Assembly: GCA_963662155.1 (NCBI GenBank)
Contig: OY759273.1
Span: 28,496,566-28,560,565, forward strand
Direction: 5' to 3'
Length of the DNA: 64,000 nt
Source of the DNA: Lamellibrachia columna
Lineage: Eukaryota; Annelida; Polychaeta; Sabellida; Siboglinidae
Shown: one piece after another, positions 34,735 through 45,619 of the stretch
How positions within the stretch are numbered: position 1 is the first letter of the stretch
Layout of the letters: each line of letters opens with the position of its first letter
Translations under genes and position numbers: made by a program
Notes under the pieces: generated by a model
The model's input: only the letters and a program-made list of their open reading frames with translations
Told to the model about the DNA's origin: nothing
Databases searched by the model: none

Positions 34735-35670
34735 CACTGCCTTTGCTACTATTATGATGGAAGTGATGTCTCTCCAGAGAGTTGAAAGATGGAACTATGT
34801 TCTTCTCTGTGTGTTGTACAACCTTCCTGCTACTGGGGCATACAATATTAAGGGTCTATTAGGATGTAAGTGATGTCTCTCAAGAGGGTTGAAAGATGGA
34901 ACTATGTTCTTATTTGTGCGTAGCACAACCTTCCTGCTACTGGTGCCTAAAATATTAAGGGTCTATTAGGATGTAAGTGATATCTCTCCAGAGAGTTGAA
35001 AGATGGAACTATGTTCTTCTCTGTGTGTAGTACAACCACCCTGCTACTGGGGCCTAAACATTAAGGGTCTATTAGGATGGCAGTGATGTCTCTCAAGAGG
35101 TGTGAAAGATGGAACTAAGTTCTTCTCTGTGTGTAGTACAACCTTCCTGCTACTGGGGCCTAAAATATTAAGGGTCTATTAGGATGGCAGTGATGTCTCT
35201 CAAGAGGTGTGAAAGATGGAACTATGTTCTTCTCTGTATGTAGTACAACCTTCCTGCTACTGGGGCCTAAACTATTAAGGGTATATTAGGATGTAAGTGA
35301 TGTCTCTCCTGAGGGTTGAAAGATGGAACTATGTTCTTCTCTGTGTGTAACACAACCTTCTTGCTATTGGGTCTAAAATATTAAGGGCATATTAGGATGT
35401 GTGTAGTACAACCACCCTGCTACTGGGGCCTAAACATTAAGGGTCTATTAGGATGGCAGTGATGTCTCTCAAGATGGTTGAAAATTGGAACTATGTTCTT
35501 CTCTGTGTGTAGTACAACCGTCCTCCTACTGGGGTCTAAAATATTAAGGATCTATTAGGATGGAAGTGATGTCTATCAAGAGGGTTGAACGATGAAGCTA
35601 TGTTCTTTTATGTGTGTAGTACAACCTCCCTGCTACTGGGGCCTAAAATATTAACGGTCTATTAGGTTAT
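34735..35670. repeat. about 107-bp array, 8 units
   Basis: Units contain gtgatgtctctc, ttgaaagatggaactatg, ttcttctctgtgtgtag and ctactggggcctaaa. Successive starts are 34763, 34870, 34978, 35083, 35190, 35297, 35459 and 35566, so the period is 105-108 bp with one partial unit at about 35400. The array lies in a gene A intron. Unlike the others, it does not obviously copy a splice site. Confidence 0.9.
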
Positions 35671-35782
35671 TTGATCTGCAACTTAAATACTAGCAACTGT
35701 TGAATGACACTGCCGGATTTCTCATTTGTACTGAGTAAGTACAGTTAGTGTGCAATCATGAAATATAACATTATATATTTAC

Positions 35783-36017
35783 CTGTAGGTTTTCTGTATA
35801 TGTTGACAAGATAACTTTTTATGTCAGATTCTGGGTCAGCAAATTGCTTCCAGGTGCTGGCAACAGTGGACGCCTCTGAGGAGTACCTCTCATCCTCATT
35901 GGGGTCCTTGTCGTCTTTCACAACACCCCTCACTGGGGGTGTCTGGTCAACAGACAGTGCAACAAATGTGGGGTGACTTCCATGTCAGTCAGAATGATGA
36001 AGACAGGAGAATAACTT
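35783..36017 (-). pseudogene. gene A: fibronectin-III-like exon with a frameshift
   Basis: Minus-strand exon, acceptor ctctttcacag and donor CTACAG/GTAAAT. The first frame reads SYSPVFIILTDMEVTP and the second TFVALSVDQTPPVRGVVK, DDKDPNEDERYSSEAST, VASTWKQFADPESDIKSYLV, NIYRKPTG. The frames meet in a run of four G (plus strand 35970-35973), the kind of place where either a polymerase slip or an assembly error occurs. The W-K-Q-F-x-DPES motif and the VDQTPP linker are diagnostic of the module family. Confidence 0.68.
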
Positions 36018-36141
36018 CTGTGAAAGAGATTTTAATGTGACACATTCTATAAATAACACATTAGACCCCGGCTGTACTTATTTAATAAACCATTGCTTAT
36101 AGACACATTGGTGCTTGTAAATACATACAGTTGTACCCTAC

Positions 36142-36333
36142 CTCCATCTGAGTTCACCGTCACGTTCCTTTCAACGAGTCCTCAAGAGACTGCGGTGACA
36201 CTGACAAAGTAGACAGCTTTGTATTGTAAGTGTAGGCTGCCCATACACTGACTTGTCACATCATATGACAGTCATGTGTAAGGTACAATGTCATCTGAGC
36301 CAGCAGACGTCCTCAGGGTGATTAAATATTTGG
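36142..36333 (-). pseudogene. gene A: fibronectin-III-like exon with two in-frame TGA codons
   Basis: Minus-strand symmetric 192-nt exon, acceptor ggctttcag-type (36334) and donor GGAG/GTAGGG. Read in one frame it gives KYLITLRTSAGSDDIVPYT, stop, LSYDVTSQCMGSLHLQYK, AVYFVSVTAVS, stop, GLVERNVTVNSDG. Both stops are TGA, at 36274-36272 and 36184-36182. Sequence on both sides keeps the family motifs GTSAGSDDI and YFVSVTAVN-x-GL, so the frame is right and the stops are substitutions, not frameshifts. Recoding of TGA is possible in principle but nothing supports it. Confidence 0.72.
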
Positions 36334-36727
36334 CTGAAAGAAAACCACGCATAGTGCAGTGCAACTTTTGAACTGATTAACAATACAAAACACCATTATA
36401 TCTATATCACAATAGTCACTCAGTGACATACCTATAAGTATACTAGTTTGATTGAACCATAGGTAAGTATTATACTTCTGTTCACACTCTTTCCAATAAA
36501 CTATTACTTATACCTAAATTCCAAATGCTGCAAAAAAATTATTTTCGTCATCATGAATGTGTACTGTTGTTGGAAATAAATTATCAACTGATCTATCTAT
36601 TTTGCAAACACTGAAACATTGTGTTAACAGCTAATTTCTTTCTGCTTCAGTGCAGTTTATGCTTGAATAAACCAACATATTTTAGTTTAATATTAAAATT
36701 CACTGATTTTAAAAAGTATTACACAAA

Positions 36728-37061
36728 TGAATAAGATCAGCAGTCTGCCCATTGCTGCAGGGAGCAACAAAAAGGGGACACGCCACCATAATTTGACAAT
36801 ATTTTCCCACTCTGTAAACATATTCAGTCCACTCTCTGGGTCTCCAAACCCGTTCCAGTTGGCACAGTATTGAGAGGAAGATGACTGGAAGGAGATATCC
36901 TTTTTTAGGTTGTCACCATCAGAAACAAGAGCATTTGCCCATATTAGTGACGAACACCGACCAGTGCTCGCTCTAATCACAACCAACTTAAGCAGAACGC
37001 ATTCTGTCTGATCTGGCTTTGTCAGAATTACTTCAGACTGACCAACCAACATTTCTGCCAC
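36728..37061 (-). pseudogene. gene A: fibronectin-III-like exon, broken near its end
   Basis: Minus-strand exon after acceptor caccacctgcag. It reads VAEMLVGQSEVILTKPDQTE, CVLLKLVVIRASTGRCSS, LIWANALVSDGDNLKKDIS, SSSQYCANWNGFGDPESGL and NMF. The expected continuation appears in another frame (YRVGKYCQIMVACPLFVAP), so a one- or two-base change near 36825 is likely. The N-W-N-G-F-G-DPESGL motif is a clear module core. No good donor was found, and the downstream boundary is approximate. A 25-base piece (caagagcatttgcccatatt) is repeated at 37138-37160. Confidence 0.6.
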
Positions 37062-37462
37062 CTGCAGGTGGTGAAAGCTCTGGTAAACCACTGGTCAACA
37101 TGCCAACCGAGACAGTGTCATAGGAAACAAGTAGACAATGACAAGAGCATTTGCCCATATTGCTTTCATCTTCTTCGTTATCGTTTTTGTTTGATAATAT
37201 ACATATTTGCTTGTCTCTGCTGCGAAACAACCGGCGTTGACAAGTTCTTGTTTGGTTTAGATTTGTCAGATGGACATGTACTCAAGTGTCATGTTGGTTT
37301 TGTTCACAAGTCGGTAAGTCAAACTAGACCTAGATGTAATAGCATCACTACTGGAATGATAATGGAACAATACAATGTTCAAATTTTCCTGTTTGCCATG
37401 ACAGTTTTAAAGGTTAGAAAGAACTGTTAGCGTAGAAACAGTTATTTACCTGGGTTACTTAC

Positions 37463-37575
37463 CCGGCAGTCCGAGTGGGAATGCGACGCCGATGATTGTC
37501 CATTCAGGGGCTGATGCCAGGTGTTGATGGGGATCATTGTGTGGTAGAATGTCATCTCCACACCTGACAGTGTAC
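37463..37575 (-). CDS. gene A: most upstream exon recognised
   Basis: Minus-strand exon with acceptor aacattaag and a strong donor (CCGG/GTAAGT). It reads YTVRCGDDILPHNDPHQHLA, SAPEWTIIGVAFPLGLPG. It is open. It resembles part of a fibronectin-III-like repeat only loosely. No start codon or signal peptide was found upstream, so the 5' end of gene A is missing or undetected. Confidence 0.5.
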
Positions 37576-37634
37576 CTTAATGTTTGCTCTAAATTTTCGT
37601 AAATATTTTACATAAATGCAAGTTATTTTCAACA

Positions 37635-37712
37635 CACACGCACACACCCACAAACACACACACACAGGCATGCGCACACACACAGACACACACACACGCA
37701 TGCACACATATA
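37635..37712. repeat. (CA)n microsatellite
   Basis: Imperfect CA repeat with scattered CG and CATG. Confidence 0.9.
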
Positions 37713-37719
37713 TGGATAC

Positions 37720-40600
37720 AGGATTTGACAGCTTAATAAATAAATATTTTTTTATAATGATTGTATGAATTAGATTAGCATGCTTATTAATGAATAAAAC
37801 TCCTTCCTGATTTCTGACAATGCGATCTTGCTTCGTGTTTATCCATTATTCACTTGTGTTACACTTCACAAAATGTATCTGGCAGAATCCAAAGTAACAA
37901 TTTAACAAGGAATTAGCCAACTATGCAAATTACAAATGAAACAAGCATATATAACAAACAAAGTCATACAATTAAATGGGATCGGGATAGTCCAATGTGC
38001 AGAGATAGAAGGCTCTTTACACCCTAAACTTACAGATATGCAATAGTATCAAAATCAGAATATAATCGTGTTATAACGTTAGAGATCACACAATCCTAAA
38101 CCAAATTTACTTAATCAGCTGCGTTTACCTTGCTTAACAACGAACATAAATCAAGATGACGGATGTAAACAACAGTTGTTAAAACACGTGAAACCCAAAT
38201 CATCCCCAACACAACTAAAAATAGTGCATGTATTCAAATTTAAAATACTGTGTATTAGTTATAAATATAAACTAAATACATTTAAATATACTCCTAGCTT
38301 AGAATTTCAATCAAATCCTACTGTGTTTATCACATCTTGTACTAACAAACAGGCCCTTCTGCGGGTGCTTCATTTCCACCCGTTTTTTTCGTATACTCGG
38401 AGTTCCTGAGTTGGCCCAGGACCACATACATAACACACACCTAGATTTCCTACTGTCTATCTGTCTTTGTTTGCACTAGCCCAAACCCTGCACATGCACT
38501 TTTAAACAGTTTAGTACATACATGTAATATTTATCTAATGTGACTTTAGCGCTCTAAATAATATTTATCTAATGTGACTTTAGCCCTCTAAACGCAAGTT
38601 ATAGCAAACATCTGCAAATACATACTTTCGCAAGAAAATTCTAAAGCACATTACAGGGTTTTTGTTAAGTGTGGTTATAGCAGGGACCATGAACCCCAAA
38701 GCAGGGATCACTTATTATGTTCAGCCTGTGGCCGAGTCACTACGTATCAAAGACCACTGTGGACACACCAGGAACTTATATATGTAATTGTACCTTAAAA
38801 CTTCAGGAGTTTATGTAGCAATAAAAAATTGCTGTTTTGCCTAATCACCTTTTTCTCCCAAATAGGCCAATAATGCCCACGTTCATGACTGTTTATTAGT
38901 GTGTAACAAATTAATGAAAATATTACAAATTATCGCACAGCAACAAATAGCAAAGGTTACTAATAGTACCTTGTTGACATGAACATTGGAAATGGTCATG
39001 CGTCCAAACTTTGTTCATTTCCAAATTAAAAAAAAACTTGTATTACATAACTGTTAAAATGTACATCGTTTGCCACAATTTGTCACATAATTGTTCTGCT
39101 TTGGTGTTTGTTAAGGGGGATTATTCAACGTTGATTTGTTAGCACTTGCTTCTTTGTCACACATTTTTTCCAAAAGGAAACAAGTGACACTAAGTCACCA
39201 AATAATCAACGTCATAAACTGTGTAGTAACATAGGCAAGAATTGTTGCGCCGAGTCAGTCACTATACATAATATAATAAGCCATTTTCACAAAAATCTGA
39301 AGAAACTTTTGCATAAGACATCCATATTTTAAATCACTAACAATTATTTCATTGTTGCAGTGCAAACAAATTGTTAGAAAAGTTGTTTTTAATGAAAATA
39401 TTACGATTATCGAACGACACAAATTATATTAATATTGTTATGTACTAGTCTATAACCTAGGGCCTAGGCTATAGCGAATGGTGCAGTAACCAGCATGCAA
39501 GTAATTTTTATAAAATACACAGTCAAATAGTCCGTAGAATTGTGGATAATTACTGTGCCATAATATGCAAAAGAGAGCAAAGCAATAGTATGTTTTGTCT
39601 GATATCCCCAAAACACCTCATCGTCACTTGATCCTTGTTGCCATTTCATGGCAGTGTAGACATTTTGTGTGTTTTTCGCGGCTCAATACCCCGTCGACTC
39701 ACGGTGTATTTGTGTTTACAATGAAATGGGGACACGCTCATGCAGACCTTTCTCTGTTTGTATAAATACACCAACTACTTGGTAGGTTGGTAACGGGCAA
39801 TCCAATTTTATTCATACCCAACAAGGATTGCAGCTGTGCACACAATAATAGTGACAAAATCTGCCACAAATTGTGCACAGCCTGGTATATTACTGATTAA
39901 GCTGGTGTGCATGACCAATTAGTAAACAATACCAGATAAGATTTAACATTAGTGATATTTTCTACTGTAGCTAGCAACTGCCGAAGACAGTCTTTACCAA
40001 AAACCCTTCCTGCTCTTAAACAAAGCGACAGCATACAAAGAGGGAAAAGATACCTATTTGCAGATAAGCATACATAGTGATATGTATATAGTGCTAGGTA
40101 GAGTATTTGCAATGATATACACAAAAGTGGGGGAATAAACCCCCCGGCCCCACCTGTGTGCAGTGGGGATTAAATATGCTTTGGTGACGCGTAAAATGTC
40201 TGTGCGAATGATTTAAAAACTGCTGTTTATTAACGCAAAATGACATTCGTTGACCGGCGCTGTTTTGCTGCCACGTCATGATATTCAACGATCGCTGACC
40301 TGCATGCTTTTAGAACGTCGACGCTACAATGATTTACGCAAAAGCAGGTCGGTCATTAGCCGATGCGACGGATAATAAAAATCGTCCTTCCTCTACGATA
40401 GCCGGGTAAATTACCCGGGTCCCGGCTCTTAGGAATAACCCTGTGTTTATTTAACACCCCTCTCGCCTAACGTCAACATAAAGTTCATTCTCATAACACT
40501 ATGCTTCCTGGCAGCAAACATGCATAAGTACCTCTGTCAAATTTCCACCAACAATGAGGATTCCACAACAACATTCTCAGCCATGCTGACAAGAAACCTG
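37720..40600. other. no recognisable gene
   Basis: Flank of gene A. Apart from the dispersed repeat at 39110-39660, I see no exon, RNA gene or named element. Confidence 0.4.
39110..39660 (-). repeat. dispersed repeat, inverted copy of 19590-19930
   Basis: Reverse-complement matches include gacaaaacatactattg, tatggcacagtaatta and ttgaataatccccc. The stretch at 39121-39215 also has internal inverted similarity (gcacttgcttctttgtcac and gtgacactaagtcacc). Confidence 0.65.
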
Positions 40601-40637
40601 CCACAATTCCCCATATTCTCACCAAAAAAAAAACAAG

Positions 40638-40877
40638 ATGCTGCCAACTAAGCCCCATACCCTATCTCTATTATATCTGTGTGGACTTATAATACAAGCA
40701 GGGGACCTTCATCCAAATCCTGGTCCCACCTCAGATCCCTCTCCAAAATATCCATGTGGCACCAGCAGCCATGAGGTACATGATCACCACCATGCCATAC
40801 AGTGTGACGAATGTGACTGTTGGTACCATACTACATGTGTCCAAATTAATGACACCACATACCATACGAACGAATAA
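40638..40877 (+). mobile_element. CR1-like LINE 5' fragment: 2A-like motif and PHD finger
   Basis: A plus-strand frame from ATG 40638 reads a hydrophobic start (LSLLYLCGLIIQ), AGDLHPNPGP, then KYPCGTSSHEV, HAIQCDECDCWYHTTCVQ. CR1-type LINE proteins often begin this way: a 2A-like GDxxxNPGP and then a PHD-type zinc finger. The second zinc ligand is Ser instead of Cys (CGTSS), and the frame stops at 40877 shortly after the finger. Nothing of the endonuclease or reverse transcriptase follows, although LINE copies normally lose the 5' end first. Confidence 0.75.
40701..40727 (+). other. 2A-like translational recoding motif
   Basis: Encodes GDLHPNPGP. The NPGP core with an upstream GD is the pattern at which ribosomes skip a peptide bond in viral 2A peptides and in some non-LTR retrotransposon proteins. 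The canonical motif is D-V/I-E-x-N-P-G-P; here Leu-His-Pro replaces V/I-E-x, so activity is uncertain. Confidence 0.55.
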
Positions 40878-40899
40878 AATATCAAACTCTTGAGTGCTG

Positions 40900-41470
40900 A
40901 ATAAGCGTCCCTATGCACGTACTTATTTGATGAAAAATGCCACCCTATATGGCACTATTCTATTATTAAATTTAAACATTTGTGCCAGCCTATATTCTCC
41001 GATAATCGTGGCAAATTATGCAGGGTATCATTTTTAGGAGAGCAATCGCTCTCACTCCATATTACTAGCGCTAATCAATTATCCACGTAGCGGTTTACCG
41101 CTCGCGCTAAAGGGTTCAGGATAGTTACATTTTCCATGCCATTGGTGGCCATGTTATCGTTCTGCATGATTATAAGAAAACTTTACCATCAAAAATTCTG
41201 AAATTTCCTACCTGCCGTTATCATCATTTCATTGACATGGTAATCGAGTTTAGTCAAAATTAGAAATTTCTAACTCTTTTAAAATGGCTGAGCGTGTCAT
41301 GTCCGTCAATGTTTACCAATTTCTGCATGAATTACTATGCACACAAGCCTTGTGGTGAAAAAATTGCAAAAAAATCCTTCCGCCTATTGAAATCATCTAA
41401 GTCTTGTTACACTGTCAACAGGTTCTACGATAATCGTTTACTTAACTGGCCTAAATTATTAGGACTTTAT
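40900..41470. other. no recognisable gene
   Basis: Sequence between the LINE fragment and the first dispersed-repeat copy. Nothing supported. Confidence 0.35.
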
Positions 41471-41480
41471 GCCGTCGGTT

Positions 41481-42260
41481 TTTCCAGCATTTTTGTACCT
41501 GAATGCGTTCTTTACATCATTCCCCATATGTTCCAGTAAAAAAGTTCATGTATTCTTTAAAAATATTGTTTTTTAGGCCACTTTTAATCAGTTTTACACC
41601 TCAAAACAGCGGAACCGATCGCATAATAAACATGATGCGTGTGATTTGCGCATTAGTCACGCCTCGGTGACATCAGAACCACGAAGGCAATGTTTGTGTG
41701 TATTGGGCATACAATTACGCATCGTAAAAAAATTAAAAGAAAATATTTAGAAAATTGGCTCCAAAAATGTTTCAAACGAAGAAATTCTACAAAAAAAATT
41801 AAAACATTCTCCAGTTTTCATATTAAATGCAACATTTATAGAGCACATACAGTCACTTCTAACGTAATATTTCATTTAATGAAATATTTGATGTTGCAAA
41901 TATTATTTGTATGAAAATTATGTGGTCGATATTAGATGTTATACGCATGCGCAACCACAAGGGGACATCTCATTGCATGTCATTGTTAATATAATTAAAT
42001 TTAAAAGAATGCATGGGTTAAATTATCTGTCATTTGGTGAATTAAGATTATTGTTTTTTAATTAAAAATTATACTGATGATATTGCATGTCATGTGCATC
42101 TTTAAAGGGAAAATTCACTGCGTGTCACTGTTAATATAATTAAATTTAAAAGAATGTATTGATTAAATTATCTGTCGTTTGGTGAACAAATTTTTTTTAA
42201 TTTTAATTATGCTGATATTCCATGTCTGGTTTCTTTCTGATGGGGAGGGGTATTGTTAAT
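41481..42260 (+). repeat. dispersed repeat family, copy 1 (left arm)
   Basis: Contains ttaggccacttttaatcag, gcattagtcacgcctcgg, tagagcacatacagtcac and acgcatgcgcaaccaca. From about 41980, units of about 118 bp (ttgttaatataattaaat, atctgtcatttggtga) occur in tandem. Matches the reverse complement of 43660-44285 and, over its first third, the direct copy at 45620. Confidence 0.85.
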
Positions 42261-42357
42261 ATAATTAAATTTAAAAGAATGTAGGGTTAAATGATCTGTA
42301 GTTTGGAGAACAAAGGTTGTTTTTAAATTATGCTGATATTGCATGTCTGGTTTCCTT

Positions 42358-42396
42358 CTGATGGGGAGGGAGGGAGGGGGAGAGGGAGGGAGGGAG
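42358..42396. repeat. GGGA-rich run
   Basis: Short (GGGA)n-like sequence at the inner end of copy 1 of the dispersed repeat. Confidence 0.85.
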
Positions 42397-42399
42397 GTA

Positions 42400-42790
42400 T
42401 TCTACGTTTGTAATTGTTCATATTAAATAACATTAATTAGTTTCTCATAATACATGTGAATTAAAAGCATCCTGTCATTGCGCATACACACATTCAACAA
42501 AATATATAATATTAACATATTAGTAATTAATTAATCCAGGTGCTACACTATTGTAACTGCTAGTGTGATTTTAATGTGTAATAAATAAAACACAAAAGTT
42601 TACAGTTATTTAGCTTTCTTAAAGGGATGGAGTCGTCACAGAGTATTCAATATCCTTGCCAAAATAATTACTTAAAAACAGAAATGTATTATTATCATTA
42701 TGGGACTACATAACTTTTCATTATCATTACAAGCCATCATTGTCAGTTTCGTTATCATTACCATCAATGGCCAGTTATATGTAAAGAACT
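42400..42790. other. spacer of the inverted repeat, no gene
   Basis: AT-rich sequence between the arms; nothing recognised. Confidence 0.4.
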
Positions 42791-43093
42791 AAAGGCCACA
42801 AGGCTGAGGTTCAGACGGATAGTTTTAGTTTTGAGTGTAGGGGATGTACAAGGATGAAGGAACTTGAATTGGAGTTAGAACAGATGAGGCTGCTCGTTGT
42901 GGCAGTGGTGGGAAGGGAGCAGGTGGTTTGTGCCAGTGGTTCTGGTGAGGGGACAGTGGATAAAGTGGGGGAAGACGACGAGAGAGATGCTAGGGTGAAC
43001 TCACCTCAGCCTGGGAGGAGGTTTAGAGGAGGTAAGGTGACAGGTAGTAGGGAGATGGGACGGAAGGGGACGGGACATAGGGAGACAGGATGA
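42791..43093 (+). CDS. unidentified open frame with Cys pair and coiled coil
   Basis: Plus-strand frame of about 100 codons reading KGHKAEVQTDSFSFECRGCT, then MKELELELEQMRLLVVAVVG, then Gly/Arg-rich sequence to a stop at 43093. The CxxC followed by a Leu/Glu heptad stretch resembles the N-terminal part of proteins carried by some retroelements, but I cannot name it. It lies between the two arms of an inverted repeat, so it may be cargo or a remnant of an element. Confidence 0.3.
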   Translation, partial: KGHKAEVQTDSFSFECRGCTRMKELELELEQMRLLVVAVVGREQVVCASGSGEGTVDKVGEDDERDARVNSPQPGRRFRGGKVTGSREMGRKGTGHRETG

Positions 43094-43659
43094 AAGGAAT
43101 AAGGTAAATTGTTGCAGGAAATCCTTGCCCAAGCCTAAATAATAACACTATTTAGTAAGTATTTACATCGTGTGGCTTTCTTCCGCGCACCGAGGGCCTC
43201 GGTCCGAGGCAGTTGCACAAAAGAAATTGTGCAGCATTTGCACGAACTGCCGTGACGAGCGCATAACCATCGAATACACATTGAATGCACAGGATTATGT
43301 ATCCGCTGGATGTGAGCTGTGAATGTGTTATCAGTCATTCGATCAAGAAATGTGTATTCAGACAAATCGGTGATACTACAACTGCACATAGCACAGCATA
43401 TACGTGAAAAGCAATATATATGTGGTTTGGTTACTCACCAGTTTAGAATTATTGAAAAAACTAAATATGTATTTGGTGTACCCCAAAAATATGAATATGC
43501 ATATAGTTTAATTATTATATGTAAATTATTTAAATGAACATGTTAATGTAGAAATTATATTAAATTGTAAATTTAAATAAATTGACTTAAATTTATATAA
43601 ATTGACTTAATTAAATTAAAGTACTCCTTCACTCCCTCCTTAAAGTTGCGCATGACATA

Positions 43660-44285
43660 CAATATCATCAGTATATTTTTTTATTACAAAAACAATAACC
43701 TTTGTTCACCAAATGACAGATAATTAACCCATGCATTCTTTTCAATTTAGTTATGTTAACAATGACATGCGATGAGTTGTCCCTTTAAAGTTGCACATGT
43801 ACATGATATGCAATATCAACAGTATAATTTTTAATTACAAAAACAATAGTCTTTGTTCACCAAACGACAGATAATATGAATTAAATGAAATAAAATTGTA
43901 TTATATTAACAATGAAATGCAATGAGATGTCCCCTTGTAGTTGCGCATGCGCATAACATCTAATATCAACCAAATAATTTATAAAAAAACAATATTAGCA
44001 ACATCAAATATTTAATTAAATAAAATATGAAACATTATGTTACAAGTGACTGTATGTGCTCTATAAATGTTGCGTTTAATATAAAAACTGGGGAGATTTT
44101 TTTTTGGCGTAGAATTCTTTCGTTTTGAAACATTTTTTGAGCTTACTTTCTCTTTTTTTATGCAATAGTACGCGCGATACACACAAAGATCGCCTTTGCG
44201 GTTCTGATGGCACCGAGGCATGACTAAAAAGAAAAAAAAACTATATACCCTACAGAGACATTTTAAAACTTGGTGTCTATTTCTA
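43660..44285 (-). repeat. dispersed repeat family, copy 2 (right arm, inverted)
   Basis: The reverse complement reproduces copy 1: tagagcacatacagtcact, gatattagatgttatgcgc, aggggacatctcattgca and about 118-bp tandem sub-units with atctgtcatttggtgaac. With copy 1 it forms arms around a spacer of about 1.4 kb. Confidence 0.85.
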
Positions 44286-44289
44286 AGCA

Positions 44290-45610
44290 TGATTGACATG
44301 TATAGATCATTAGCATTATTATGTATATGAAAATATTGTTTACAAGGTTTTAACTGCGAACTATTATGCAGATTTTGACAGAAGCCTTTTCACAGCTGTA
44401 TCATGTAGGATGAAATGTAAGCTTTTATTGTCATACTTATTGCATTATCTGGGTGTATTAGTAGTTAAAATAAGAAACAACTACTATAAATATGTACGTC
44501 ATTACAAGTATATCATATTAATATGTGAGGAGCGTTGAGTAAATAACTATTCTGACACAATATTGCATACCAACTATCAGTTGTACATCATTTTTAGAGT
44601 TTCATACACCTTCACCCATCATCTAGGCCATCATCATATCAAAAATAGATAAATTTGGCATAAACAAATATTTACATTACTACTAATTATAATACTAGTC
44701 ATTATATAGTCACTATACATAAGTCGTATCCACAGTTATGATAGTACTTATAATGAAAAACAATCAGAAAGCACAGTTTAAATCATATTAACATTCCAAG
44801 TGTAAGACTGTCAGCTTTGAGCTTAATGTGAGTAATGGATGCCTTTCTTCGTCTTGTCTGCTGGGACATCGTTTGACAGGTCAGTCGCGCCGTCACTTTG
44901 CAAGTTTGTTTACATGTTTTATCTCCCGCCAAAATGAGCAAAACACCCTTCAGAACTTCAAACATACACTGCTACACGATAATATAGTTAGATAGATCAA
45001 TTATTACTTACACACGTACTTGAAGAACGGATGTTTATGAACTTTCACCAACTACGACGAGAAAGACGAACTTGAAACAACAGCGGGCTAGGACATCGCC
45101 TAATTTATTATTCTGACATATGTGTGGCGCCACCTAACGTTCAAATAGCTAGATAATTCTTGGCGTCAGTGGATAGTGATAGGGGGTTGTTTTAGTTGTA
45201 CAGTACATTACTAGCCAGACCTAGCCAAAATCAAAAAAAATATTTTTGTGTTAATAAATGACCAATAAAAGACATACAATTGTTTTTTTCGTGAATCAAG
45301 GTGAATCCCGGATTTGCGAGAATCGTGAAATTTTCACCTTAAAAAACAAAATACTTTCACCTAAAGAAATAAAACAGGGTGTACATCAGAGTAAAGAACG
45401 TTTATTCAGCTTTACAGGCATATGCGCACTTTTATCATGGGTGGTCTATGTCAGTTGCTATGGACCGTTAAAGGCACCCCCTGTAAACGAGCCTCTCTGG
45501 GGACACGTTTTGGTCGACTTGCCGATCATAGCACAACTAGCGCCGCCTAACGAGCTCCGGCATTGCTACTACCAGCAAACTTACGAATGTGCATGCTCAA
45601 ATGCAGTTGT
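44290..45610. other. no recognisable gene
   Basis: Two short open frames (minus 44783-44965, plus 45258-45617) have no recognised domain. Nothing else supported. Confidence 0.35.
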
Positions 45611-45619
45611 CAGATGATT

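Larger units (their letters stand above)
17447..37575 (-). pseudogene. gene A: fibronectin-III-like membrane protein locus, probably decaying
   Basis: Twelve minus-strand exons from 37575 down to 17447 form a chain of extracellular modules and end in a transmembrane segment. The modules share hallmarks of fibronectin-III-like repeats common in marine invertebrate surface proteins: W-x-x-F-x-DPES, AIGTTAYSQDVV or GTSAGSDDI, YYVTLVCVNDAGL, and IDTTPPV linkers. Most exons have standard GT-AG borders. At least five exons need a frame change or hold in-frame stops, so the copy is unlikely to make the full protein as assembled. The 5' end was not found. A Mutator-like element and a SINE lie in its introns, and several introns consist largely of tandem repeats. 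The ancestral role was probably cell-surface adhesion or recognition (inference). Confidence 0.6.

Noticed and set aside
36142..36333. Selenocysteine recoding of the two TGA codons
   Set aside because: Neighbouring exons have frameshifts, no SECIS-like structure was identified, and extracellular repeats of this family are not known selenoproteins.
45258..45617. Plus-strand 119-codon frame
   Set aside because: No recognisable domain; it lies between dispersed repeat copies and has no supporting signal.
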